64,000 bases of DNA from Cliona cf. orientalis (Eukaryota; Porifera; Demospongiae; Clionaida; Clionaidae). The DNA lies in the NCBI GenBank assembly GCA_963930775.1, contig OZ005700.1, positions 8,132,609 through 8,196,608 on the forward strand. Reading direction: 5' to 3'. The notes under the pieces were generated by a model. The model was not told the origin of the DNA. It did no database searches and saw only the letters and a list, made by a program, of their open reading frames with translations. Shown in pieces: positions 33,008-46,700 of this stretch (within the stretch, counting starts at the first letter, position 1; every line of letters begins with the position of its first letter). A program made the position numbers and the translations under genes.

Positions 33008-36000
33008 CAGCAAGCCACTTGCAGATGGTAAGATGTTTGAGCTGAGATTTGGCCACCAGGAGGTCCGACTGCACGGAGTAAGTGTTCAACAGAAACAATA
33101 GCTTCCTATTATTTTCTCCATTGTCAGTATACTCAGCTGTTGTTTTTGCCACCGCCTTGTGGTTTATATAATGCATTTTCTCAGTCTGCATTCCATTCCA
33201 TTACTGGAAGGAACCCCTAGTAGTTGTAATGAACACCAGTGTACTGTATCCCTTGAGGTGGGTGGGCAGGAGCTCCATGAATATGTGTTTGCAAACTGAG
33301 AAAAAATACCTTCCTCTCTTACTTTCCTCTCTCTCTCTCTCTTTCTCAGGAGCCTTTTCCCCTTTACCCTGGAGAGAGCTTGGAAGGTGGCACAGCAACT
33401 AGTGAGTCCCTGCTACCATCCATTCACTTACTAATTGTTTTACTACTGCTAAATACACCTTACGAGGTTTCACACAAAAGTTACATGCATGCACACAAGA
33501 GCACTCACTCACTCTCCTTCCTGCCATTAATAATAATATTATTTAATAAACTCTCGTCTGATCTCATACACACACACCGACCACACCCACCCCTAGACTA
33601 CCGTGGTGCCATTAAGCCCCTCCCCTTGGTCAAGCCTAACCACGGCCTCCACCTGAAGGCGCTGGTTGACATCGATGCAGACGAGTCGGGTGTGGCTCGG
33701 AAGGCTGGAGACGAGTGGCTGCTCAAGGGACCGGCCACCTACATCCCCAGGCCGGATGTGGTGAGGAGATGGATTAAATTAATAAGTCGAGAAAGAAATA
33801 AACTAATGTTGCTGTCTTTTGCTTGCATGTTTTAGTTTGTGTAGTAATAGTGCAGTCCTCTTTTTATATTTTTATACGCCTGGGCTGATCCTGTGTTCAC
33901 AGCCCATTCAAACACCTTTTCAGTGGAAAATCCATTCCCATTCATACAGCAGCATATGGGTCATCTTCAAGGCGGCCCAACTTAATTTGCTATAAATGTA
34001 CATGTACCTGCATGCAAGTGTCAGAGTCTACTGCATAATAGGCTTCTCTGTACAAAACCTTTGGTGACATGGCACTGCATGCATGACCATACAATCATTT
34101 ATTTTTTGTTCATGAAGCATGATATTGAATTCAGTGGTGTTTATTGTCTGTATAATTATAGGAAGTGGTTCATCCCGTTGCCCCTGACGTCATCACTCCA
34201 GGCCACGCCCTCCGCCTGAGTGCCCGTCAGGACCTGCGTGATAAGGACGGGAACCCTCGCTCGACGGGGGAGCAGTGGCTAGTCCGGGAGGTCGGAGCCT
34301 ACCTCAGAGACGTCTACGAAGAGGTAGGTAGTACACGTGAGCTATTCAGTATCTGGAAAATAAAATAATAAGTATTTAGTTAGCTTCCAATTTACTATAA
34401 AGTGACAGTAGAACATGTACATGTATGTACACGTCATGAAAAAATTCATCAAAATGGGCTCTTGAGAAATTTTACATGAATTTCATGCAATGGGTGCTTG
34501 ACTTGCATAAAATTGTCACTTGATGATAATTTTGTAGTTTTGTTGATCCACTTCAGTTTTGCTTTCAGTGTATAAATATACATACACAATCATAATAACT
34601 ATAATATTTTTATGCTATAGTACACTGCTTTTATCTGTTACAGTTTGTGAGTATGGACGAAGCGTACACCCTGACCCCCAAGCAGGCGCTGCACATTCGA
34701 GCACTCACCAACTACACCGACCAATTCGGAGTGAAACAGTGAGTATGAATAAGCTAGGGCATAGTATTATCTTAGCTTCACCCCCATCCTGAGCTATTCA
34801 AGTGCATACTGAAAAGTGAATTTTTTTGCATGCAATATTGAAAGTCTGGGAATGGCCTGGGGATGAGGCTGATCATTATTAAAAGAGTGAGGAGTGGTCT
34901 GAGGACAAGGCTAATAATTATAGGGACCGGGATGAGGCTATAATCCTTGATTACTGTTATTATTGATTTTTATCAAATACAGCAACATTGGTGACGAGTG
35001 GCTTGTGACTGACAAGGACACGGAGTCCTACATTCCAGATGTCACTGAGGTAGGTACTGGATATCAAATGATTTGACGACCTTTACCATGTGACGACCAT
35101 TACCTATTTACGTTTCTCGTGCATACAGGAAATCGTGAAGGTGGTGAACCTGACTGTGCTGAAGGCTCACCAGTACTGTGTTGTCCTGGACCCCATTGGA
35201 GGAAGTGGAAAGCCTCAGTTTGGCTGCAGGGAGGTGAGGACTGGACACAGGACATTCTTCCTTCACCCAGGTACATGTTACATGCATGTACATGTATGTG
35301 TACATGTACTAAGTAGATACAAGTAGGGATAGTCTTATCCTGCCCTTCCCCCTGCATTGGGAGGGTCCTGGGGATGAGGCTAGGATAGTCTAGATGCTCC
35401 AAATTACAAAATGGCAAAAAATCTCAAGCTTGTGCGCTCGATCATTATCCCTGAAATCTAGGAAATGATATAATGATGATGTCATGCTCCCTAGTAATTG
35501 TAATTTTAATAGGACATGCTACAATTGAAGTTAATTTGATTGTGGTGTGTCTTTCAAAGGGGTCTGTGTTTATCCACACGTCTGGCTCATGAAGCTGTTT
35601 ATTTACCGCTGTAGGAGAGCGGTTGGAGTCTGGGATCAAGAACGCCCTCGTACTGCAGTCAGATGAGGCAGTGGTGCTCACAGCACAGGAGGAGTTCGTC
35701 GATACTCTACCCGACAGTAAGCCCCTCCCATTATGGTCACGTGACCAGCACCATCATTATGCTACACCATGTATGATGTATCATGTACTATAATATTATA
35801 TGATCATCCTAATTAAGCCATGCATATGCATAAATTGCATAATACTGTAGTATGGAATTTCAAAGTACCCTGAATGGGAGGTATCCTTGATTCTGGAGTG
35901 TCCTACATGTAGCTTCCAGCAGTATCTAACTTTGACAAAGATTTTTCTAATATTGTGCATATGTGTATGCAGGCAAGGAGGTGCAGCGTACGCCTGGTGA

Positions 36001-39000
36001 CAGGTGGATGATCGTTGGCCCAGCAGAATACATACCCAGGGCAGAGATTGGAAAAATCGAAAAGAGGTGCAGTATTCTTTATCAATCATTAGCAAGTATT
36101 CATGCTCATTGCTTTGTGAATGAATAGCTAACCTCTGTGTCTAGCAATATTTAATTCTCCTCTACATACGTGTATTTCTGTATGGTAACTGCCTTGTCAA
36201 TAATAATAATATGATGAATTGTGTGTGATTTTGATTTTTTGCAGGAAGTCTATCCCACTGAATGAAAATGAAGGTATCTACGTTCGCAACATTCAGAGTG
36301 GTCAGGTGCGCAGTGTGATGGGACCTCAGTCCTACATGCTCAAAGCCAATGAAGAGCTTTATGAGAAGTCACTCACCCCTCTCGTGGAGGACCTGCTCAG
36401 GTACTCTCCCCCTCCCTCCCCCTCCCTCCCCCCTCTCTCCCCCCTCTCTCTCCCTCTCTCTCCCTCTCTCCCTCCCTCCCTCCCCCTCCCCCCTCTCTCT
36501 ATCTTACTCTATTGCTTCTGTTTGGTGTAGGCATGGAGGTGGTATAGGAGATACCTCTATCAGGAAGATGTCCTATTTTGAAGGATCCATCGATCCAATG
36601 TACAAGGTAAGTTGTACATGTGCATGTATAATATTATGTGCCATAATTCACCAAAATCTCTCTCTCTCTCTCTCTCTCTCTCGGACTAACAGAACAGGGA
36701 AAAGTCTCGAGTAGTGACCTATCGTTGTCCTAGCAACTCGGCTGTACAGGTCTACAACTACCAGCAGAAGACTGCGCGAGTCGTGTTTGGGCCAAACCTG
36801 GTGATCCTTGAGCCTCACGAGACATTCAACGTCCTCTTCCTCAGCGGTATGCACCACAGTACACTATATAATATACGTACATGGCTTGGTATACAGGTAT
36901 ATTATAGCTAGCCTAGTCCCCAGGCCACTCCCACGTTTTCAACATTTCTGCATGTAACATTGGAAACGTGGGAGTGACCTGAGGTATCATATTATTATAG
37001 GCAACACAATGGAATGTACCCCTCAGTTATAGCCACACATCGATCCTTAGAACATTTACCCCAGATTTACGCTTTAGTTTAGTGTGCTGTTTTTCCTATG
37101 ATAATATTGTGCACGTACATGTGTACGTACCGTACGTACATGCATGTACATGTACATGTAGCATTCTGATTGTACGAGAGATTACTGTTTCAGGGGCATC
37201 CTTATACATGTAATTAGAGGGGCCCCCCGGAATACTGCATACGTTGTAGTATTGATAGCCACCAGGGTAGATCATGTTAACACCAATCTGGTGAAAGAAA
37301 ACGTGTATTGTCCCCTTTTTGTGGCTCATTACTGCTCGCCATTGTAGTGGCCTTAGGACGTCTCTCTTAATTCCCTAGAACAGGCACAGTACAATGTTTA
37401 TGGTGTACACTTCCACACTTGCTCACTATCTCAACACTCCCGCAAGTATGGTTTTTTTTGTTGTACCAGTATACATGTAGTTTTTCAAACCCTGCAGTAG
37501 GTACATTGTATCTAAGATCAGCTGTATGTGTAGGTGCTCCCCCCCCCCCCAGACTGGTCCTTTGTGTGCATACTCGACAAGATCGCTTGAGGGAGCCCTT
37601 CACAATGGTGAGGGTGATTTAGCCGTGCAGCTGCAGCTCTACGCTTAGCACAGTTGAGTGAATGTTCACCTGGTATGAGTAGCCGAACGAACTTACTCTT
37701 TTTTGGGGGTATCACTGTCGTTATCAGCTGCTATGAACGGGAAGACTAGTAATAGTGAGCATTTTGTTAGCGTTTTTCATAAATGTATTCTGTTTTCAGG
37801 ATAATGTATACACTTTGAAACTCCTGAAGGCATCAGTGAAACAGATCTAGCTTTCTTTATTACCTAGACTACATGCATACACATAAGCATACACACATGA
37901 GGTAACTGTGCCCTGTGCCCCAATCGTTTGATTGGTCAGGGGTCACCCTTTCAGTATTTTGCTATTCCTTCAGTTTCTAGTTAGCTGAAAGCAAGAACTG
38001 ATTTGTGTAGACTCTTGTGCTAGTTGAAAGTGTTGTACATGTGAAATGGCTGCTTACATTGCATGCTAGTTTTGGAGAGCTCATCTTCCGCAACCAACCC
38101 TCTACGATGGTAGTGCGGCCTTCAAGTTGTAGTGACCAAAGGGCCTGAATCTGAAAGCTAGATCGTATGCTATAGTAATGTTATTGTAAATATTATGTTT
38201 CTTTCTGAAAGTATTACAACATGGGGTTGCTTGGCCTTTATGAAAGTCTAGGAAGCTCAGGGTCCATAAGCAATCCTTTATTGTTTGATTACATGTACAT
38301 ACACTGTACATGTACATAATATGTAAATGCAGCTTTCAATTTCTAGTGGCCTGGTAGCTGAATCTGAAAGCAAGAGAGTGTATTGATTTTACATTTGCTT
38401 GCCTCAACTGTGTGTGATAGTTTAAGAGCTCATGGACATTGGTGGTTCACAACCAATCCCAACTTTGATGGAAACCATCCCAGTGCCCTGAGACTGACCT
38501 GACAGAGCCAGGGAGGTGGCTAACCTTGGGAACTACAGCCTCCCTGTCACTTTGTAGTAGCTACACAATGCATATTTGTACCTTACTCCACTGGGGCCAG
38601 AGTAATATTTCAACCAAAAGATGCATGGTGGGGCCTCTAAGTGACCAAGGCAGGAGTGTTGGCCCCTCTGAAAAAGCCTACTAGTCTATTTTCTCAGTAC
38701 TTTGACTGAGAGCCACCCCCACCTTTGTTCATGCCACCCACTCCTCTATTTAAATGTACATGTCTTGCACTCTTGTACCTGTTTCCAAGCTCTTTGATAA
38801 TTCCTGACCCTTCCCCTTGATTAAAGGTGTGTGGAAGTACAGACATACATGCTTGGGTTTCAGTATGTAGAGAGGTCCATAAGGAATGAGGTCATTCTCT
38901 CTCTCCCCTTCTCCCTGCTTCCTCCTTTCAGCTGGTAAGCCTAAGAAGGCTGGTGCTCTGATCACCATCTGCTTGATGCTTGGTCCCGATTTCATCTCGG

Positions 39001-42000
39001 ACACCATCACCGTGGAAACCTCTGACCACGCCCGCCTCAAGATAGCCCTCTCCATGAACAACATGTTTAGGGTAAGCAAGGTGCATGTACTTTAAAACCT
39101 TCTGGCTTTGTGGGGTTGTTTAGACGACAAGGTGTTATCAAAACAATTATGAAGTAAGCCCTTCTTCCCATGGGGCTCCCTGATCTTTTATGTGTGCAAT
39201 AGTAATTTTTGAAATGCTGGGAATGGGCCCAGGGACGAGGCTACATTAATCACTTTACTGACATAGTATCCTAGAAACAATGGGCCTACAACAAGTATTG
39301 GATTCTTCGGATTTCTGGTGGCTCTTGTTCTCATGCAAAATACAATAATGATGAAACTTGAACAGTGATTCGGTTCAGTAGACAACCTAACCAGCATTGC
39401 CTGGTCCACGGTCCGCCGCCTTGTACGTGTCCTTTGTCCATTTCTGCTCCCGCAGGAAAGCACAAATCATAATTAGGTTAATTTGCTTTGAGCACAACCA
39501 AAAAAATGAATGGCCGTTTCCTCTGCATCATCTGGGCCGATGGCCGGCCACTGCCTGTGTAGGGCAACCACTAATCCACTAGCTACATAATGATTATTAA
39601 TCATCATTGCCTACGTACAGCTGTAGCCCAGCTGAACTGTGATAATTGCTCAGGGAATGGGTATCGTTTACAAGCATCCTTAACTTGGTGATGGCGTCTC
39701 GTTATGTAATTGGCTAGAAAAATATTTGATTTTTAAGGTCTTGGATGGCATTGTATGTGTGTGGCACAGATAGCCATATCCTAGACCGGCTCCTTTTGCA
39801 AGTGCACTTACCTTTTGCTCGTCCAGCCATTGGCTTGTTAATACTGTCTGTGTACGCTCTAATTCACTTACAAGCATACATTTATACGTACGTACATGTA
39901 AGTACGTGTGTAATTACTTAACGATTACGTGTACACTTGGAAGAAGTTGACATGTTTTCACCCCTCAACTGATGCATGTGGTGTGTGCGCTAATGTGCTA
40001 ACTTAGTCTAAGAAAGAAGGCTTCCTTCCTTCCTTCCTTGTGTTATCCACCTCTCTCCTTTCACCTTCCTTCTCTGTCTCCCCTCTCTCCTTTCTTCTTT
40101 CCTTTTTCAATCCCTCTCCTTGTTTTTCCTCCTTCCCTCCCTCCCTCCCTTCACCCCCCCCCCCCCCCCCCCAGGTCACTCTTGGAGATAAGGAATCGGA
40201 GGCAAAGCTCTTCTCTGTACCTGACTTTATTGGTTTTGCATGCCGTGAGGTAGCCAGTCGGATCAGAGGCACGGTTGCCGCTATTCCGTTTGAGCAGTTC
40301 CATAAGTACTCGGCAGAGATTGTTCGCACTGGTGTGTTTGGGAAGGACAAGGATGGGAAGTTTAAGGAAGAGTTGATGTTCGAGGCAAACAACTTGGTGA
40401 GTACTTTTTGCATGGACTAGTGAGTACGATGTTACTCCACTCTCTCCCTTCCTCTCTCTTCCTCTCCTCTGTAGGTGATAACAAACGTAGATGTTCAGAG
40501 TATTGAACCAATTGATCATCACATGAGAGACAGCCTCATGAAGTCTGTGCAGATGGCCATCGAGATCTCAACAAAGTGAGTTGCATACCCACTTTATACA
40601 CCTGTACTAGCATTCTACTCTTGTCCAGCCAATGGCAGGAGTGCACCTGGTAATAGTCTACCTACATGTATGTGTGTACATCTGCATAGCATGTGAGCCT
40701 TGTTTTTGACCCCAATACTTCTACTGTGAATATTTGTCCATTGGTACATAAAGTATACAATATTCAGGATGATAGAAATGTATACTGCTTTGCCTGCCAT
40801 CTGCCAATACAATAATATCCTACGAGACTTGTGCTCATCATAAACATTGTACAGGCTCATTGCTATGATATTAACTGTCTCTTTAAGTGAGAGCATTTTG
40901 ACATAGCGTAAGCACTCATCGTTGTTGTTTGACAGGTCCATCGAGCGTGCAGCTCAGCATGAAGCCAAGAGGACCGAGCAGAAGGCCAAAGGTGAGCTGG
41001 AGAGGCAGAAGCTGATGAATGAGAGGGACGTGGAGGAGGCGAGGCGCACGCTGCTGGAGCTGCAGGCTGTGGCCGCTGCTGTGGAGTCCTCCGGGCAAGC
41101 AAAGGCAGAAGCACAGGCACAGGCTGAGAAGCTACTCATCGAGGGACACAGTGCTATTGAGTGTGAGTTGAGTGGACTAGGAGGGAGGGAGGGGAGGGGA
41201 GGGGAGAGAGAGAAAACAAAAGGGAATAAGGAAAGAGAAGAGGAAGAGAGAGAGAGTGGAACAGATTACGGTATTTGTTTTTCACAAAAACTTTAGCTGA
41301 TGGGAATGTTTACTGCATCAATTTAGTGATCGCAATCGAGTGTTTACTGTTAATCCATAGCTTATGCAATCACATGATCAGTATTATAACAACTAACTCT
41401 CACATAATTTAATGGAACAACTCTCTTGTATTGTACATCTGTATGTGTGTGCCTCTGCCTGTACAATGGTAATTGGCTGGTTTACAAAAGCAATCACAAG
41501 TGTCTGCTGCTGTACAAACAAAATCTTGAAAAAACTGCAGATGGCTGAGCCTGTGATTATAAACCAGACTGTACCTCCTAACCTCAATTAAGATTTGAAA
41601 ATTGTGCACATGTGTACAAGAGTCTTATCATCACACATGTCATGTTGTAATTGTAGTGGCGGAGCTCAAGGCTGAAGCTGCCCGCATTGAGCATGAGACT
41701 GAACTCGACTGTCAGAGCCACGCCAGAGAAGCTGAGATCAACTTCATCCGAGAGCAAAATGAGCTGGAGGTCTCAAAAGCCAAGCAGCTTAGCATCATTG
41801 AGGTATATACATGTAGGATGGGAGTGAAATGGTTTGAAGGTGGAAGAGAATTGTTTGGTATTATTGTTGTAAATGTTGGTGGTTTACCTGAAGAGTGTGC
41901 ATAGTTCTGACAGTGTAACCTAATTACGGCTTTAGTGGAGTGGTTATTCAATTTTCTTGTTTGCACAGGTGGGCAAGTTCTCCAATGCAGTTGATTCTCT

Positions 42001-42249
42001 TGGCAGCAAGACGCTGGCCTCCATTGCCAGAGCTGGACCCGACACTAAAGTAAGTCATTATAGTCTGCTAGAGTGTATGCTCTTGCTGCCTGAGGCTTCG
42101 AGCCACAATGAAGCAATACTTTTTATTATGATATTTATTTCATTTAGGGTCGTTTGTTGCAGTCCCTTGGGTTGGAGAATATCCTCCACACAGATGGAAA
42201 CAGCCCCATCAATCTGTTTCGAAACACCGACAGTAAACTCGCCCTTTGA
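32285..42249 (+). CDS. MVP: Major vault protein
   Basis: MVP forms the barrel shell of the cytoplasmic vault ribonucleoprotein. Coding exons: 32285-32341, 32656-32795, 33011-33077, 33350-33401, 33597-33760, 34162-34323, 34644-34738, 34983-35049, 35129-35270, 35615-35716, 35973-36066, 36245-36400, 36531-36606, 36693-36846, 38932-39071, 40175-40396, 40475-40575, 40936-41162, 41657-41802, 41969-42049, 42148-42249 (2547 nt, 848 residues; human 893). The N-terminus shows NNYIHVLDL and [13 protein letters not shown], followed by vault repeats with [15 protein letters not shown] and [15 protein letters not shown]. The shoulder domain ([12 protein letters not shown] onward) precedes an Ala/Glu-rich coiled-coil cap helix (about 665-790). 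[22 protein letters not shown] is split near the C-terminus, which then stops early: the human Pro/Gly-rich tail is missing. All phases agree. Confidence 0.96.
32463..32505. repeat. Copy of the dispersed CTGGGGATGAG family (MVP intron 1)
   Basis: The sequence ACTGGGAATGGTCTGGGGAT with a following GAGACTAAG matches the right arm of the elements at 10178-10260 and 34840-34930. Confidence 0.5.
32935..33002. repeat. (CT)n microsatellite at an MVP 3' splice site
   Basis: A run of about 34 CT units abuts the CCCTCCAG acceptor of MVP exon 3. Several acceptors here use similar tracts (MVP exons 4, 13 and 14; PDCD4 exons 4, 5 and 8). Confidence 0.9.
34840..34930. repeat. Tandem copies of the dispersed CTGGGGATGAGGCT family (MVP intron 7)
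   Basis: Three successive related motifs, GGCCTGGGGATGAGGCT, GTCTGAGGACAAGGCT and ACCGGGATGAGGCTATAA, lie within 90 bp. They are degenerate right-arm copies of the small element seen at 10178-10260. Confidence 0.55.
35353..35384. repeat. Copy of the CTGGGGATGAGGCT family (MVP intron 9)
   Basis: GGGAGGGTCCTGGGGATGAG followed by GCTAGG matches the same dispersed family. Confidence 0.5.
36847..38931 (+). other. 2.1-kb MVP intron without a recognised gene
   Basis: Apart from the inverted repeat at its start and ACATGTAC-rich patches near 37130-37160 and 38290-38320, no ORF with motif or splice support, RNA gene or long repeat is seen. Confidence 0.5.
36911..36983. mobile_element. Inverted-repeat element in MVP intron 14
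   Basis: CCAGGCCACTCCCACGTTTT and the later AAACGTGGGAGTGACCTGAG are inverted complements around a loop of about 25 bases. The GCCTAGTCCCCAGG left end links it to the dispersed CCTGGGGA family. Confidence 0.6.
39214..39241. repeat. Copy of the GGGACGAGGCT family (MVP intron 15)
   Basis: GCTGGGAATGGGCCCAGGGA followed by CGAGGCTA is a further right-arm-like copy. Confidence 0.5.
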
Positions 42250-43741
42250 AAGTGTTGCAAAATTTGAGTAGGAACTCTTTTTACAGTGGACATAATAACT
42301 GATAGTTGATTTTTTTTTAGTTGCTGCCAAATCTATAACAGTGTTTTATTCCACCTACCTATGTATTGTGGGGTGTTGGATTAGAGTTATCAGTCACCTT
42401 TTATCAGCAATTTTAGGGCACAGTGCACCTTTGAATGGCATGATGGTAACTTCCTGACAGTTTAATTAACTGTACACCTGGAACTTTTTTTGCACAGGCT
42501 TATGAATATTGCAGGCCTTCGAGCTTCTTATTCATCGCCATCGTACACAAAACTATTGACAGCTATTCATCCATTCAGAATTATAGTTGCGCATGCGCAG
42601 TATGGATAACTAATCCAATTACGTACGTACGTACAGTGGCTGCCGCGGCGCTGCGCCGTCTAATTACTATAGTATATATACTAACATGCACATAGTGACG
42701 AAAGCTGACTTGCCGGTATCTGATTGGTCAATAATAATTATTTATACGCGTACGATTACGCTGACGTCACATGTTTATCTGCTGCGCCTGCGGCGCGGCC
42801 GGCCTGGCCAGCTATAGCTATATAGGCAGCCCTGCAGCATAAATTCTGTTTTAGCGTAGAGAAATTTGAGCAGATTTAGTCGTTGTAGAACCTGTGTGAG
42901 TAGCAAGAAGCCGGTCCTGACTACAGCAAAGCTTCTCCCTATCACTTCAGCACCAGAGGGAGGCGCACGGGAGGACTGTCCTTGCAGGGACCAAAGAGGG
43001 AAAGGGAAAAAAAATACGAGCGAGCGTGCAAAAGCTACGTTGGAAGTTCACCGTCGACACGCCGAGCAACAGACTGAAATACGCTGTGCAGCTGGAGGAT
43101 TTCCGACCACCATTAGATGACGCATTCCCAGTCGGCTAGCTACAGCATCGGAGGAGTGTTCGTTGCTCGTGCGTGAGTGACTTCTGTATCGAGTTGAAGA
43201 CTACCACCACCAGGAGCTGCGCCGGGTAGTTTTCCAACGTACGTAACATCCTTGCAGAACTAAAGGACTCGGGTTTTTTTTTTCGTTCAAATCCCCTCCC
43301 CAAGGTGTTCGACCTACAATAGTTCAATAGTAGCGTATCATTTTTAGTTCATTAATAATTTTTGTCGCTAGATTTTGATAGCACAGGCACCCAAAGCTCA
43401 CTTTTTGCCCACTGAAAGCCAATTTTTGTATTGCACTTGATAATTTTGCACATGCGAAAGGATCTCACATGTATGTATTAAATTGAATGTGTTGTATTGA
43501 ATCATAAGGTTTGGCCGACCACACTGAGCGATATCACGGTGTGCAATTTTTTTTCTTTTTTTTATTGCTGCAAACGAGATTAAAAAATCTACAAATCTTT
43601 TTTCATACTCCAATCACTATTAATAAGAATTATATCATCCGTCTCTCAAGATAATTTTTTTGTTATTTTCATGCGATACTGAACTGTGTTTTAAACTTGC
43701 ATTCAGAAGATCCCCCACAGTGACGACAGACGGCGAAAATA
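42250..43741. other. MVP 3' region and PDCD4 promoter/5' untranslated region
   Basis: No protein gene is supported. The part at 42600-42860 has CG-rich palindromic patches (GCGGCGCTGCGCC, ACGTACGTACGTAC) and a TGACGTCA-type CRE-like site near 42762, consistent with a promoter. A 5' untranslated exon ending near 43239 (AACGTACGTAAC donor) and resuming after the CATTCAG acceptor at about 43707 would lead into the PDCD4 start codon; this is inference. An 84-codon frame at 42866-43120 has no motif and is probably untranslated leader. Confidence 0.45.
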
Positions 43742-46700
43742 ATGGAAGTAGACATTCCCCAAGTTAACGGATTCTCCATTCAACCTCGTACCGCATTCAC
43801 CGAGGGGGACAATCCCGGAGGGAATCATGTCCAGTTCAATTCTATCGCTGAGGTCAAAGTGATCGAGCAGCGTCAGCAGTCGGTGACTGCAGCTCCTCAG
43901 CAGCAGTCTCAGCGCCCCAAGCACAAGGCTCGACGCAGGGCCCGCGTTCCCAAGCTCAATATTGCCGACGGGGAAGATGCCACCACTAATGCTCTTAGTG
44001 GAGAAATCGCTAAACCTCTCTCTCCATCCAAGCTCAAGAAGATGATGGACAAGGATCGCCACTCGCGCACTGGACGCAGGGGCATTCCAAAGAAAGGTAA
44101 AAAAAAAACTTTTTTATCTATACATTGTATGTTGTTGGGCTTTTGTGTACTAAAAATTAATGTGTATGTGTATACAATATCATGTATTCTATTGGGTTTT
44201 GTTTCCCCTGTAAGAGTATGCAGACACGGGGGTTCGAGTAATGCTTCTTGTGGAGCACTTAAATGGTGTGCACTAATGAGGAGGAGGGCAACACAATTTT
44301 TATGTTTTGAGCCTGTTGTCGTTGCAGCTGAAGCTAGCGGGAAGCAATTGTAAAGCCCCTGTAATTTGCTGTGGAGATGTATAGTAAAATAGTACTCCCC
44401 TAGCCCAGCTGGTCTGATGTGTAGTGCATCACCAATAGACATAACACTGACCACACTACACTGGCCCCAAGGTGCCTTCTGATCTCCAGTACACCATCTC
44501 CCTTTTACTATAGACAGTATATAATACAGTTTTGTCCAAAGTGTATATCTCACAATATCAATTTGTCATGCTCCAAGCAACACACACTCACACACAATAG
44601 TAGTGTTTAGGCTGCCAGTTGAAGTATAATATATCCCTATACATTTGTAAGGCGCATAGAGACTTGGCTTTCAGAATCAGTTGTGCAGCTGCCAAATTCC
44701 AGCTCGTGCCCGCACCTGCCATTGGCTGGCTGAGAGGCTGTGTTGTCTTAGCCCAGCATGTGGGCCTCCCTATGTATACTTTTTAAGTAGAGAGGAAACT
44801 ACTTTACACCTTTCTAGGTGCTCATTGGCTAAAAAGTTTGTTTCACTCAGGAGAGGGAGACTGCTAAATCCCATAGCTGATAATTGATGGATAATTATTG
44901 ATGAAAAGGGTTGTTTTGTTCTGGGGTGCTAATTCGATAGGCCAGTATAGTGTGCAGCTGTTCAAGTGGTCAGCAGTTGTGTGGCTAAAGAGAAGACCCC
45001 TGCAATAACTATACTGCATATGCCAACCAAAGCAGGGTCAAAGGTCTGGAATGTTCTAGAAGCTCAGTTATTGCTGGCTCAGCATAAATTGTTAATTACA
45101 CGACCTTGTGCTTGCATTTGCCTGCACAGTTGGGCTAGTAGATTTTTGCACAGCTGGTTATTGTGGGGGCTGGATGATGCAACAGTGCTGTTCTAGCACA
45201 TACCTAGCTGTACTTTGCATGCTTCTTTGCCATAAATGGTGTGTATTAGGATACCATGTGTTCGTTGTTGTATGAGGTGCCTTAGCCTTACAGTACGTGG
45301 AATCATGTGACTTGTAAAGGCCTCGGCACATTTAAGTGGGAGTTGTAATTGGCTTTCAATTCCTTGGGCTTCTAGAAGGTTCTAGAAAATTTCCACATTG
45401 TCCATCTCAATTAGATGATTCTAGAAGGTCTATAGATTGTCCCTGATTAGACCCTACATTCTGCTAACTACCTACCTCACCCTGGCCTATGTATCGCAAC
45501 ACGTACATGCCAAGCAATAATATATACATGTACATAGCGTGAGGTTTTTTAGTCCCAAAAGCTTTGTGCTTTTGACGTGTGCTCCAGCTCAAAAGTTTAC
45601 TACTACTATCTTGGTCAACTATCTCCCTATCAGTCTTGGACATTGGGCAAACGTGTACACAAGCCAAACTAACTAGACCGTGTTAGCTGGTGAGCATGGA
45701 CCATGATAACATGATAAAAGTTTACTACGCTTGTGCGCCCAATCTCTTCAACCACTCTAAACACTGTCCACCACATGTCACCACCTCCATGTACATGTAC
45801 ATGCATGTCAGCTAGGGCTTTTGTTGTTTGTGCATGTGCCGTGAGAAAGGACAAGGCGCGGGTTTATCGCTGGTTGGCCAGTTCACACCCAGTGGTGGTC
45901 GAGTGTGTGGAGTATTTACTCACTAACTTGCCTATTGATGAGATTTCGCGCATTCTTCCCTTTGTCCTTGTGTGTGTGTGTATGTATACCTGTGTGGGTG
46001 TGGAGTACAATAGAGGGTAGAAATAATTGAATAATTAGGCTTGTGTGTGTGCGCGCATGAGAGTAGAGTAGAGTAGAGGAGAGGAGAGGAGAGGAGAGAG
46101 AGAGAGAGAGGGGGGGGGGGGAGGGAGAGTTTGTGTTACTGTGGCATGCTTACTCGGGCTTATGTGCGTGTGTATGCCAAAGTGTATACTATAGTGTGTG
46201 TACATGTGCATGTCATAATATGGACATGCATGTGTATACATCGACGTGTACAAGTGTTGTGTGTATGCTATAGAAATTGATCGACTGTCACGGGACTCTG
46301 TAGATGTGGAGTTACCTTTCAACTTGCCTCGGAAGAATCAACTGTTGAATCATAGCTTTCTGCACAAATATGAGCGTCGATTTCTCAACTGTTGACAGAT
46401 TGACTATATACTCCCCCTGTGTAGACTGGCTGAGCGTGCCGTGATTATAAACTTTGGGGTATCATATTCAATAATTGTCTTCTCTTTTGATCGATTGTCT
46501 AACTAGAATGTGGCCATAGGATTTCAATGTGGGCAAAAAATAGAATCATATCACCTTAAGTAGTTCTAACTAGAGCCGAGTCTCATTTGATTATGGTCTC
46601 AAATCTCTGTATCCCTATGCGCTAGCGTAGACCAAAGAGTGTTAGAATCTATGGCTAGCCACACTTTACTGTGGCATAAATAAATTGAGGGTAGTTTGGT

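Noticed and set aside
32774-33191. Several overlapping ORFs on both strands
   Set aside because: They are translations of a long CT/GA microsatellite (runs of Ser-Leu or Arg-Glu) inside an MVP intron.
42866-43120. 84-codon ORF upstream of PDCD4
   Set aside because: Lies in the probable 5' untranslated exon; no motif and no frame continuity with PDCD4.
45733-46020. 95-codon ORF in PDCD4 intron 1 with a protein-like stretch
   Set aside because: No recognisable family, flanked by simple repeats, and no acceptor/donor pair fits neighbouring PDCD4 exons. Possibly a decayed exon or gene fragment.
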